A stretch of 62,010 nt of DNA from Rhodocollybia butyracea. Its lineage: Eukaryota; Basidiomycota; Agaricomycetes; Agaricales; Omphalotaceae. The stretch's first letter is position 1. Every line of letters starts with the position of its first letter. Location of the stretch: the NCBI GenBank assembly GCA_015501585.1, contig JADNRY010000359.1, forward strand, positions 1 through 62,010, in the 5' to 3' direction. This document shows positions 47,201 to 56,552 of this stretch, in pieces. Under the pieces are notes generated by a model, which worked only from the letters and a program-made list of their open reading frames with translations, was not told where the DNA came from and did not search any database. The position numbers and the translations under genes were made by a program.

Positions 47201-48575
47201 GTGGAGGCGATAGAGACCGCCATGTCTGTACCCCGTGAGGATATGCGTTCCAGATTCGGAGTAGAACTTCACGGACTGCTTTCCAAAGACAGTAGTCATG
47301 CCTTTATCGCATAACTTCGAGATGGATATTAAGTCGGACGTCACAGATGGGGAGTGGAATGCCTCCTCGAAGGTAATCGTGAGTATTTTCCCTTCGTGTA
47401 TGAAAGACTTCTGAGCCTTCCCATAGCCCACTATCTTCAACGTCGTCGAAGCTTCTGATGATCTGCTCAAGCGTGAGCATGGTGTATAGGTGAGGAAGTC
47501 GGATCTCTTTCTAAAGAAGTGGTCTGATGCACCCGAGTCAGCAAATGTCTCGTCTGTGGGATCCGACACCGACATTGACGCGCTGTAACCAGCATAATGC
47601 TGGGTTAACTCCCCCACCGAGACAGATGTGTTCGTGGATACTGCGGTATTCGCAGCCGAGGGAGTGTTATCCTTCTTCCCCTTCCACCACGGAGGATATT
47701 GGCCTTCTTTTCCTCCGCCTTTCCTGAAGCATTCTTCTGCTATATGCCCCTCCCTCAAGCAGTTGGGGTTCGTACACTTCTTGCCATTTCCGTTCCCCTT
47801 CCCTCCTGAACCACCTACTGTCACAGCAGCCAGTTGACGTTCGAGGTGCTCGATTCTGTTTTGTAGAGCAATGTTAGCTTGCGCAGCCTATTTCCCGATA
47901 CAGCCGCATCAGGTCGAGTCTCGGTTCGAGAGTACTGGAAAACTATTTGCTGTATCACCGAGGCAGACGTAAGATAGAACGTGGGATTTGCCGTTATGTT
48001 CTGTATAATGGTATCGAAAGATGGAGTTGGAAAAGCTGCCAAGATCACGTCCTTGAAGATCAAATCCGAGACGTCATTTCCACCCTCGATAGCTTCCCTC
48101 CTTAGTTCTCTGAACGTCTTGAAGAAGGTATCAATAGGTTCGTGGTCACGGAAGACGTGGTTCCTGAGGCGTCGGTTAGACAAGATCTTCCTCATCTCAT
48201 CCGACTTCCCAAACTCGTTTGTCAATGCCTCGAAAACCTCGTAAGCATTCATCTTGTCAACGGTAGGAACAAGCGACGGCAAGTCCAGGACATACGCCTC
48301 TATCATTCCTCTTGCTCGGTCATTGCGAAACGTCCATTCATCCCTAGATGGGTTCGTGGAATATACTGGAGTCGGCGTTACAGCTGTAGCATTCGGAGGT
48401 TGTGGGATGATGGGGGGATAGTAATGGTACCGTCTACGTATCCGATAAGCCCCTGTCCCTTCAATGCTATCTTGATTTTTCTCTCGATCGGCGCCCAGGC
48501 TAGTCTGATTCCGTCGAACTTTTGGTCTTCAGGAATATCAGGTAAAGGGGGCGGTATCGCTCCGTTACTGGCCAT
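44299..48575 (-). pseudogene. copia gag-pol polyprotein, broken by frameshifts and a stop
   Basis: The minus strand starts with gag at 48575 (MASNGAIPPPLPDIPEDQ) and reads gag to about 47890. It continues with the zinc knuckle CTNPNCLREGHIAEEC, protease FADSGASDHFF, the GAG-pre-integrase motif WHRRFGHAG, integrase with RVDGGKEF and ERKHG, RT with WQIDFASAYLNADMEEE and YTDDT, and RNase H with TLSTTESEYIA and KHIDIRFHFLRDL. Breaks seen are single-base shifts near 48411-48416 (a run of six G), 47886-47892, 46120-46190 and 44714-44717 (a run of four C), plus a TGA stop near 45351 in an otherwise continuous RT frame. In the integrase the first catalytic aspartate position reads VHINLTGP (N for D). 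Confidence 0.9.
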
Positions 48576-48631
48576 CGCAAAATCAGTTGTTTATTCAAAG
48601 GTGGGAATTCGTATGTTTAACAGTGATAGGC

Positions 48632-48644
48632 GGGGCCCATAACC
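48632..48644 (-). other. copia primer-binding site complementary to the anticodon region of initiator tRNA-Met
   Basis: Immediately inside the 5' LTR the minus strand reads GGTTATGGGCCCC. Its complement GGGGCCCATAACC contains CAT with the flanking bases found in the anticodon stem-loop of eukaryotic initiator tRNA-Met. Priming from an internal, cleaved half of this tRNA is established for Drosophila copia and related fungal elements; here it is inferred from the sequence match. Confidence 0.65.
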
Positions 48645-49461
48645 TGTGAAACGTTAAGTACTAGCTACCTCAGAAGCGTACTTGAGTACAAACAACTCGA
48701 TTGAATAATTACCTGTGAAACGTTAAGTACTAGCTACTAAAATAGTCGTAAGTACGAGATTCACAGATACATAAATAAAGTAACTTACCCTCAGAAGTGT
48801 ACTTGAGTACAAACAACTGAGGGACTGAGATATCATACTCTGAATATAAGTAAACGACACGAAACTGCCAAGTGAATACAAGGCACTCGGATAAACGAAT
48901 CGAAATGATAAATAAACTAATCAAGGAGAAATATCGGAACCCCCTTTGAGGGTATACCGAAACGCGTACCATCTAGATCGGAAGCCGAACAGCGGGGGGC
49001 GGAACTCCTTGGCGTGAAGCTCCCCTCTCAACAACAAAGCCTAATACTAAATACTCAATTAAATATGCTCTTGTTCCTCCAAGCCCCCCGGCTTATGAGT
49101 CATAGTACTAGTACCCGCTGCGCACTGGCCATATTTAACCGACAAGAGAGACCAAACAAAGAAGAATAGATTGGCTAAGTACTAGTACTATGTGAGATTA
49201 CAAAGAGCGGCTACAATGCTTGTAAGTCTACAGCTCTAGAGAAACAATGGTTTGTTGCCCAAGCCCTTGTAAGTATTTGAATAGGCTACAAGGCCTTCCT
49301 TTCCACCAGCTGACATTAAACCTGAGCTGAGATCTGAAAACTGTTTAACACAAATAGATGCCTTTCTGATTGAATTACCACAGCTGAGAGAGCAGCTCGG
49401 ATAGGTTGATGAAGTGTGGTATCATAATACTAGTTGTGACAAATGTTATTCTTACTGAGCC

Positions 49462-49468
49462 TATAAAA
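49462..49468 (+). promoter_or_regulatory. TATA box of the membrane-protein gene
   Basis: TATAAAA lies 30 bp upstream of the chosen ATG at 49498, leaving a very short leader. An in-frame ATG at 49474 is too close to the TATA box to be transcribed efficiently, which favours 49498. The promoter starts about 430 bp downstream of the copia LTR. Confidence 0.5.
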
Positions 49469-49497
49469 CAGACATGATCCCCAGAGACAGTGAAGAT

Positions 49498-50577
49498 ATG
49501 GCTTTTCTGTCTCTTCGCTGGCAGCTGATACTATTAACGCTTTGTCCTAGTAAGTCTGAGCTTGGCAGCTTGCGTGTAGTGACTTTTGAATCAAATTTGC
49601 TTGAAAGGATATGTTTACTGTCAATCCAGTGTCACACTTGAGCTCAATACCGGCGTAGAAGGTATCGGTTTTGGCCCATTGCAAATGATTGGGGTAGCGG
49701 ATGATGGTGCTGCGACTACCTACATCCAAATGGTGACGTTCACCGTTCCCGAGGCTGGTGCCACCACCACAACTGCAACTTTAGTGGTTTCCGCAGCTGG
49801 CTTCCAAAATGACAACGGAACGGGCACCGTGTCCTGCAATCGGGTAGGCACAGTAGCAGTAGACTGTCTGCTTGATAGCGGACATGCTTCTTTGACTCAA
49901 GGGGGTGACATTACTGCCATGGTTTTTGCAGTTGAAACAACGGTCAATGCAGCAAGTATGAGCACACTCCCTACGGCCCCTCACGCAAGCTCAATTACAT
50001 TCACATCTGCATGCTCTTCAATACCCTCCGGTACTTTGAACACTCCCCAGTCAGCTCCCAAGCAGTCTGAGGAAGCAGTTAAAATAATTGGGGGTGGCGT
50101 TGGGGGTGGCATGATATTTTTGTTGATCCTTCTTACCTGCTGGCTGGTTAGAAGGCAGCGGAGGAGGCAGTTACGTCAGTTGAGGAACGCCCAAGAAGCA
50201 ATATCCCCTTTGTCAGTATGTTTCAAACTTCAACTTGAATGTGTATTTGGCAGTCTTAAATATTGTATTTGTGGTTTTAGCCCTTTCTCAACTATTTGGC
50301 AACCATCCCATACAATAAAAGGTCAGGTTAAAATTGCGTACTATCATCCGAGAACAATACATCTCAAGTATGAACATGTTACATAGGTGTCAGATCTAAA
50401 TCGGAGATGCAGGAGATAGCGGCACAAGGAGACCTCGGTGCTACTCCAGAAGCACTAATTCAATTAAGTGGTGGTGAAGCGGTATCATTAGTGCGCCAAC
50501 AGATATCTGAGTTGATTGAAAGGGTAACAAAGATGGAAGGATCGTGCCATCCACCCGACTACGAACCTTGCCGATAA
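49498..50577 (+). CDS. Single-pass membrane protein with signal peptide, 295 aa
   Basis: Four exons fit: 49498-49549, 49608-50211, 50281-50321 and 50387-50577, total 888 bp with no frameshift. Residues 1-17 (MAFLSLRWQLILLTLCP) are a signal peptide. An ectodomain rich in T, A and V follows (about 20-175), with P/S/T-rich sequence before the membrane. The segment VKIIGGGVGGGMIFLLILLTCWLV is the transmembrane helix, followed by RRQRRRQLRQ, a strong positive-inside stop. The cytoplasmic tail includes a 41 bp exon encoding PFST-like sequence and a probable coiled coil near the C-terminus, ending HPPDYEPC. Glycine-rich juxtamembrane segments with an intracellular coiled tail are common in uncharacterised basidiomycete surface proteins, loosely like wall-stress sensors. 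Without the 41 bp exon an alternative splice (50212-50393 removed) also keeps frame. Confidence 0.7.
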
Positions 50578-50786
50578 TCTGTGTTTTGTGGCATGATAGT
50601 AAGTATTCTACATACTAGTACATAAATGGAACCAGAAATTGCTGAGACGGAAGCACTAATGTCCTACCCAAGATCTGTAGCTTCAACATTCGTATAAAAT
50701 GGTCAGAGTTTTGTGCTACTTATTCTAAAAAGGGAGATCCTAGGAGTTTACATGACTAGGCAGTGACGAGCCATTGGTGCCGGTGA

Positions 50787-51645
50787 GCAGTCAACTGAGA
50801 GTAGAGAGGTTTAACAATGTATGAATCCACTCTCCGTTTCAAGCGCAGATCCTGGCTTGTTCACGGAGGCATGGAACAGGGACAAGATGCAAATGACCAC
50901 GTATAGAAGTAAAGAAGGAACAGACCGCGTACGCATGGCTGTTCAAACGTACATAACGTTCATATATTATAAGCAACTTCGACCACTTCTCTTGTCTAAG
51001 ATTTCTTGATAAAAATGTCCGATACATCGTAGTGTGAGGTCAACGTTCAAATCAAGGGCCGGTCAAGATCCGGACCGCCCAATGCCGACTATAATCGAAT
51101 GTTCGACATTCACCGCGACTGGATTGTCTATGTCCATTGTCCATGATATCTCTCTCTCATGCCTACAACTTTGAAGCGGCTAGCTCTCGAAATTGACGTG
51201 TATACATCAACGCCATCAACGCCATACTATCCATGTTTTTTCAGTACCTGGTAACTCACTCTGACCCTCTCTCAATCGTCTGGCTGAAGAGATTGCTCTA
51301 TGGACAACTTGCTGGATAGAGCTGAGGATAGAGTTGAGGATCACTCGACATAAGGCTACGTGGCGCGGAGATACAAGTGCTGGTTACCTCGTGATATATA
51401 CACAGACTGACTAAAGTGGTCTTTACTAAGGCGTCGTGCTAAAAGGCACAAAGTTCATCAGGGTGAAATGCCGTCAAGTCCGTTCTAAAGACGGAGGTCG
51501 TTTGGAAAGGTTTGGAAGTTGTTGTGCGATGTTCTCTCTCGCTTTTGCCTCATGCAGTGTGCTTATTTGCTATAGTGGTCTTCTGAGTGAACTTTCAAGT
51601 TGCAAGAAGTTTTCAAGCCTCAGGCCTCAGCGCTCAGCGCTCAAC
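50787..51645. repeat. Dispersed ~0.85 kb repeat, copy 2 (sister at 6889-7690)
   Basis: Homologous along its length to 6889-7690 in direct orientation, with an extra block near 51541-51560 and several small indels. It occupies most of the gap between the membrane-protein and transporter genes. Nothing suggests that it is coding. Confidence 0.75.
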
Positions 51646-51838
51646 CTCAATACTTGAAGCTTGCAATTGACGGTACCACCCGATTTCATTTGCGAAATCT
51701 TCCGTAGGAAGCCGTGGGAATGTTATAATTCCCCAATTTGCTCCGTGTTTTCCGTCCTGCTCTCGCTGTTCCTGTTGATATCCTTTGTCATTGTCAACAG
51801 TGCTATAGATGATGCGCATTACTTAGCAAGTAGATTGG

Positions 51839-51847
51839 TTATAAAGG
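51839..51847 (+). promoter_or_regulatory. TATA-like box of the MFS transporter gene
   Basis: TTATAAAGG lies about 50 bp upstream of the ATG at 51893, followed by a CT-rich tract (CTATCTTCTTCCTTCTTT), the usual pyrimidine stretch near fungal transcription starts. Confidence 0.45.
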
Positions 51848-51892
51848 CACGTCGATGAACGTTCTTACACTATCTTCTTCCTTCTTTAACTA

Positions 51893-53675
51893 ATGTCGCG
51901 CAATTCATCAGAAAGCGATCCAACCATCTGCAACTCTGTAAACGTATTCGTTGATCCTCCACAGTCCAAATTGGATGCTGAGGGTGGAGACATAAAACCG
52001 GCACCAGACGCGTACGGTCCTACTGACGGAGGCTGGGATGCATGGGGAACTGTCTTCGGGGCCACAATGATCTCAGTGGGCACGTTTGGGTGAGGAATAC
52101 TACTCCTACTTAGCTCGTGTTACGAAAACTGAATATTTACTTCTAGCTTCGTCAATGCTTTTGGCGCGTTCGCCGACTTTTACAATGAACAATACCTCAC
52201 GACGTACTCTGCAAACATCATTTCAATGATCGGAGCCGTACAAGTGTTTCTGTTGTTCCTTTGTACGTGTATTACTACATCTTATCTTGACTTCTCTTAA
52301 TATCCTCTTCGAGCAGTTGCAGGGACTGCAGGCGCTATCTTCGACTGCATAGGCCCACGATATCTTATCCCACTCAGCGGTGTGATAACCGTCTTCTCAC
52401 TCTTCATGCTGAGTATCACAAAGCCGGAAAAGATATACCAGCAGTTTCTTTCGCAGTCTGTACTCTTTGGCCTCGGGGCTACGATGAGGTTAGCTAGAAA
52501 TGCATACATACATCAAGTCCTACTCACATAAACTGTTCCATCTAGCTTCTTCCCTTCGATGAGTATTATGGCTCACTGGTTCAAGAACAAACTACCATAC
52601 GCGGTTGGTTGTTTTGTCTCTGGAGCCAGTTTAGGAGGTGTCATCTTTCCTATAATGATAGCCAAATTGATACCAAAAATCGGCTTTGGTACGTGTAGCT
52701 TTGATGCTTTCTTATCTTCCAATTCTCACTGTGCTCCGCAGGTTGGACAATCCGAGTTTTCGCTTTCATCACCCTCGCGTGTTTTGCAATCGGAACAGCA
52801 ACGATCAAGCAACGTAGGCCATCGAAGCCTTTCCCCACCTCCTTCTCGGCTCTATTTGATTTCGCCGCTTTCAAAGACCCGTGTTATGTCTTTCTTGCCT
52901 TGGGGTGCTGGTTTACATTCTTTGCCGTGTTCAACCCGTTCTTGTACGCAAACCCACTAGATTATTAGGTGAAGCTCCACTCACATTGACTACGCAGCTA
53001 TCTTGGCCTGAGTGCCCAGATTTCGAATCCCAATTCCGGTGTCAATGGGTACTACCTCGTGATTCTGTGTGCCACGTCGATTTTTGGACGTGTTAGTCCC
53101 GGACTTATCGCTACCAGAGTCGGGCGGTATGTGATCCCTACCCAGGCATTTGCTTCTCTCATGCTGATTTTTTCGTTATTGATAGATTCAACATGTTATG
53201 CGTGTCAACAGCTTATATCAAACGATCCTAGTCTTCGCACTATGGTACACTTCGTTTGAACAAGCAAATTTGATTGTGTTTGCTGCTCTGTACGGACTGT
53301 TCTCTGGCTCATTTTTCTCTTTGACACCAGTAAGTTTAATGTTAGCTTTGAACACGGCGATAGAAACTCACAAGATATTCTAGTCGTGTGTTGCGGAAAT
53401 ATCTCCGATAGACCGCATTGGGGCAAGGATCGGGGGAACGTATGCCTTTATGGCCTCAGCTACACTGGCAGGTGCTCCGATATCAGGCGTATTTATCGAA
53501 GACCAGACGAAACCCAACTTTCAGAAATTGATTTTGTTTTCGGCAAGTAATTCACTTTCGAAGTACAAGTTCCCAGTATTGATAAAATATCTAGGGTATC
53601 ATGTCACTTATTGGGGTAGTCTTGATCTGCATTTCGCGGTTCATCCGGAACAGGAAGCTGTTTGTGGTAGCATAA
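51893..53675 (+). CDS. MFS transporter, monocarboxylate-transporter (MCT)-like, about 447 aa
   Basis: Nine exons: 51893-52089, 52147-52262, 52317-52488, 52546-52688, 52742-52943, 52998-53126, 53186-53329, 53384-53542 and 53595-53675. A hydrophilic N-terminus (about 40 residues) leads to DGGWDAWGTVFGATMISVGTFGF, the D-G-G-W/R-x-x-W entry to helix 1 seen in MCT-like fungal permeases. Later blocks YGLFSGSFFSLTP, IGARIGGTYAFMAS and the last helix IMSLIGVVLICISRF are in MFS order, so about 12 helices are expected. Family members move monocarboxylates or small organic acids across membranes by proton coupling; the substrate is unknown. Exon 7 is one base short near 53217-53224 (ATCAAACG), which moves the frame from MLCVSTAY into TILVFALWYTS. 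The last intron has a GC donor. It lies next to an amidase and an FMO, suggesting import or export for that pathway. Confidence 0.8.
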
Positions 53676-54411
53676 CGGTCCATGAAAACTATGACATTGT
53701 GATAGAGTTCGTATATAGAGTCACAAAAATTAGAATACAGTACATTATAATCGCCCTCTACCTATCTAGAGTACCTAGGTATTAATGCATACAGTAGTAA
53801 CTGCTCAATTTATGACAAGAATACGTCCAGCGAACAAATTGTACGCACCAATACGCACAACACCGTGATTTGTGCCTGACTTGTCAGCGCTTATATCAAG
53901 AAAGCGCTCGCCTTCAACCACTTTCTTGTCTAGTGCTCGTTGTTGTTCTGCATTGGCTATTATTTGGCTGTATTCAGTTAATAGGTGTGTTCTCTCTGCT
54001 TTAGCTCATTCCAATATTCACAGCCTCTAGCTTTTTGTACAATACCTTACAATAATATTGTTGTTGTTTGATTTCAAGGCTTCCGGAAGCTCAAGCGGCG
54101 CTCAAGAACGGCTATGAAAAAGATCGAAATAGGCAGAACTTGGCTTTTTAGAACGCCAGCAATCGCATCTTTATAACCTTAGTTCCTTGCAAGAACAAAG
54201 AAGCTGCAGGATCGAGAAAAAGACGAAAAATTTCTCACCAACAATTTCCGGGATGATATGTTTAGGCTTCCGTCTTGTGGCATCTCTTCCGAGTCGGTAC
54301 ACTTGAGTCCTATTGGTTAGACCTTGTCTGACTCATCCGCCCACCTATAACCCATCTTCTCTGACCGAGTATGTACACTATCCCACATTGGGAGAGAGAT
54401 CAGAAACTTCG
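53676..54411. other. Intergenic region between transporter and amidase
   Basis: No frame with a recognisable product. The 100 bp before the amidase ATG contain CACCTATAACCC (54341) as a weak TATA-like motif. Nothing else noted. Confidence 0.4.
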
Positions 54412-56322
54412 ATGTCTTCCTCATTCCAACAAGATCTTCCAGACCTCTACGAAGCTGGAGTTGTGGAGTTGCAAGATGGTTTAGATGCAGGCCGATTTAA
54501 TGCTGTCGATCTCGTCACGGTGTGTGTTCACTGTCTTGGAATCGTTTATAATACTCAATTCTCAACAACAGGCTTATCTCGCTCGAATTGAGGAAGTTAA
54601 TCTCCAAGGCCCGGAATTGAGAGCCATTATTGAGGTTAGCCCAGTTGCCTTGAAATCGGCGGCGGAGCTAGATGAAGAAAGACGTGTGAGTGGAAAGCGT
54701 AGCATGCTGCATGGGATTCCCGTACTACTCAAGGTACGTGCCTTGGTTTCGATACAGAGTTCTACTCTTGATGCCATTTTCCCTCAGGACAATATCGCAA
54801 CCATCTCGTCAGAGGGCAAGAGTGTCTCACTGACTGGAACCATACAGTAGCTAACACAATCTTCTATTTGCTAGGCCTCAACACGACTGCCGGCTCTTAT
54901 GCGCTACTTGGATCAGTACCCCCAGATGATGCGGGTGTAGTGAAGCGTCTTCGGAAGGCAGGAGCTATCATTTTAGGCGAGTTTTTTTTTCGTATTTTTC
55001 GTATTATACTTTTCTCATATCGTCTTCCTTTAGGCAAAGCCAATATGTCCGAACTCGCTCACTTCCGTGGGGAAGTTCCCAGTGGCTGGTCCGCTCGTGG
55101 CGGGCAATGCAAAAGTGCATACCATCCTAAAGGGGGTCCTAGTGGATCTTCGTCCGGTTCGGGCGTTGCTGCCTCTATCGGTCTGGCTACGGTGACACTT
55201 GGAACGGAGACGAATGGGAGTATCACCTCGCCTACATCTAACAATAACATAGTTGGAGTGAAACCTACCGTAGGGCTTACTTCGAGGGCTGGAGGTAAGT
55301 ACACGCGTTCTTCTCTCATCTGTAATTATATTCATCATCTTTTAGTTATCCCCATCGCAGCAGCACAAGACACCGTCGGTCCAATGACCCGTTCAGTCGA
55401 AGACGCCGCAATAGTACTCTCAGTCATAGCCGGCGAAGATCCCAACGACCGCCGCACGCTGTCCCAACCTTCCCCCGTCCCCGATTACACCAAAGCCCTG
55501 GACATCAACGCCTTACGGGGCAAGCGTATCGGCGTGCCCCGATCCAGCTTCCCCATAGGATCTGACGCCTTACCCCCATCCATATGTCATGCCTTCGACG
55601 AATCCCTGCATGTGCTCGAACGGCTCGGCGCTACTATCGTCGACCCGGCGGATCTACCTTCCGCAGACGAAATCCGTGCAGTGGATTTCAATAATCCTAC
55701 GGAGTCCCCGGTGCTTTTCACCGATTTCAAGATTGAATTCAACGCATACCTTAAGTGGTTGGTCGATGTACCTACGGGGGTGCGCACGCTCAAGGATTTG
55801 ATACAGTTTAATCTGGATCATGCAGAGGTGGAGCTTCCGGAGCATTATTCTGATCAGCAGGAGTTGATCATGTCTGAAAAGACGGAGGGGAGGGGAGAGG
55901 CTTATGGGAGGGCGTTAGCGAAGAACTTGGAGAATGGGGGCGACAAGGGGAATCGACGCGGCTTTGAAGCAGAGTGGGCTTGATGCGCTGGTGTTGCCTG
56001 CTAGAAACACGACTACGCCTGCTGCGATGGCGGGTTATCCGACAATTACTGGTGCGTTATTTTGTCCTTCTAGACCGTGGAGTGGTAATCGATTTTGCTT
56101 GGCAGTTCCTTTGGGATTTTCTTCCTGAAGACGAGCCTATGAAGTATGACGGTCCGAATGTTTGCGTATCCTGCGCCTGGTATGCCTTTCGGGCTGTCGT
56201 TCATTGGAACTGCGTTCGATGAATATGCGCTTATCGGGATGGCCTATGCTTTTGAGCAAGGGACCAAAAGTGCGGACAAGCCGTCGGGCGATACCGGCAG
56301 CCGTTCCCAAGACACAAATTAA
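54412..56322 (+). CDS. Amidase-signature family hydrolase, about 525 aa
   Basis: Seven exons: 54412-54519, 54572-54733, 54788-54815, 54875-54976, 55034-55294, 55346-56051 and 56106-56322. Amidases of this family hydrolyse carboxamides (for example indole-acetamide, other aryl or fatty amides) with a Ser-cisSer-Lys triad. The Lys is in GIPVLLK/DNIAT across intron 2, the cis-Ser in GGPSGSSSGSGVAAS, and the nucleophile Ser in TLGTETNGSITSPTS followed by NNIVGVKPTVG. GKANMSELAHFRG and AAAQDTVGPMTRSV are also typical. No signal peptide is seen, so it is probably cytosolic. Introns 3 and 4 need GC donors (GCAAGA, GCGAGT) to keep frame. Single-base shifts occur near 55932, 56117 and 56161; between them the sequence still matches the family (GIDAALKQSGLDALVLPA, then AYPAPGMPFGLSFIG). 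The substrate is not predictable from sequence. Confidence 0.85.
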
Positions 56323-56552
56323 GAAAGTGAATCAGAGTTGACCACATATACAATCAATGTTCCCGTGCCGAGTAATTCACTTCCTTCCTCCTTTCCTGTG
56401 ATTCTAGTCAGATTCTAGTCAGCAGCCTATAATAAATTGTTTCTTAACCCCATGTATATTCATCGATATCAGACGTGGCTCTCATTCGAACTATCTGTAC
56501 CTACCCCAGGCCCACCGTCCCCCAACTTGGATCTCAACTTTGGAAGCGGAAA

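Larger units (their letters stand above)
43905..49033 (-). mobile_element. Complete copia-type LTR retrotransposon, 5.13 kb
   Basis: LTRs of 389 bp lie at 43905-44293 (3') and 48645-49033 (5'), with TGTTGAG...TTTCACA ends on the minus strand. ACAAA flanks both sides (43900-43904 and 49034-49038). The two LTRs differ at only about two positions, so the insertion is young. A purine tract AACTAGGGGAG abuts the 3' LTR. The primer site next to the 5' LTR reads GGTTATGGGCCCC on the minus strand. Domain order gag, protease, integrase, reverse transcriptase, RNase H defines the copia/Pseudoviridae type. Confidence 0.97.

Noticed and set aside
50212..50393. Reading through this interval as continuous coding sequence
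   Set aside because: The open frame continues but loses the C-terminal coiled coil; the spliced model with a 41 bp exon gives 888 bp in phase with proper AG/GT ends.
53020..53036. tRNA-like TTCGAATCCC
   Set aside because: Lies inside MFS exon 6 with no surrounding tRNA arms.
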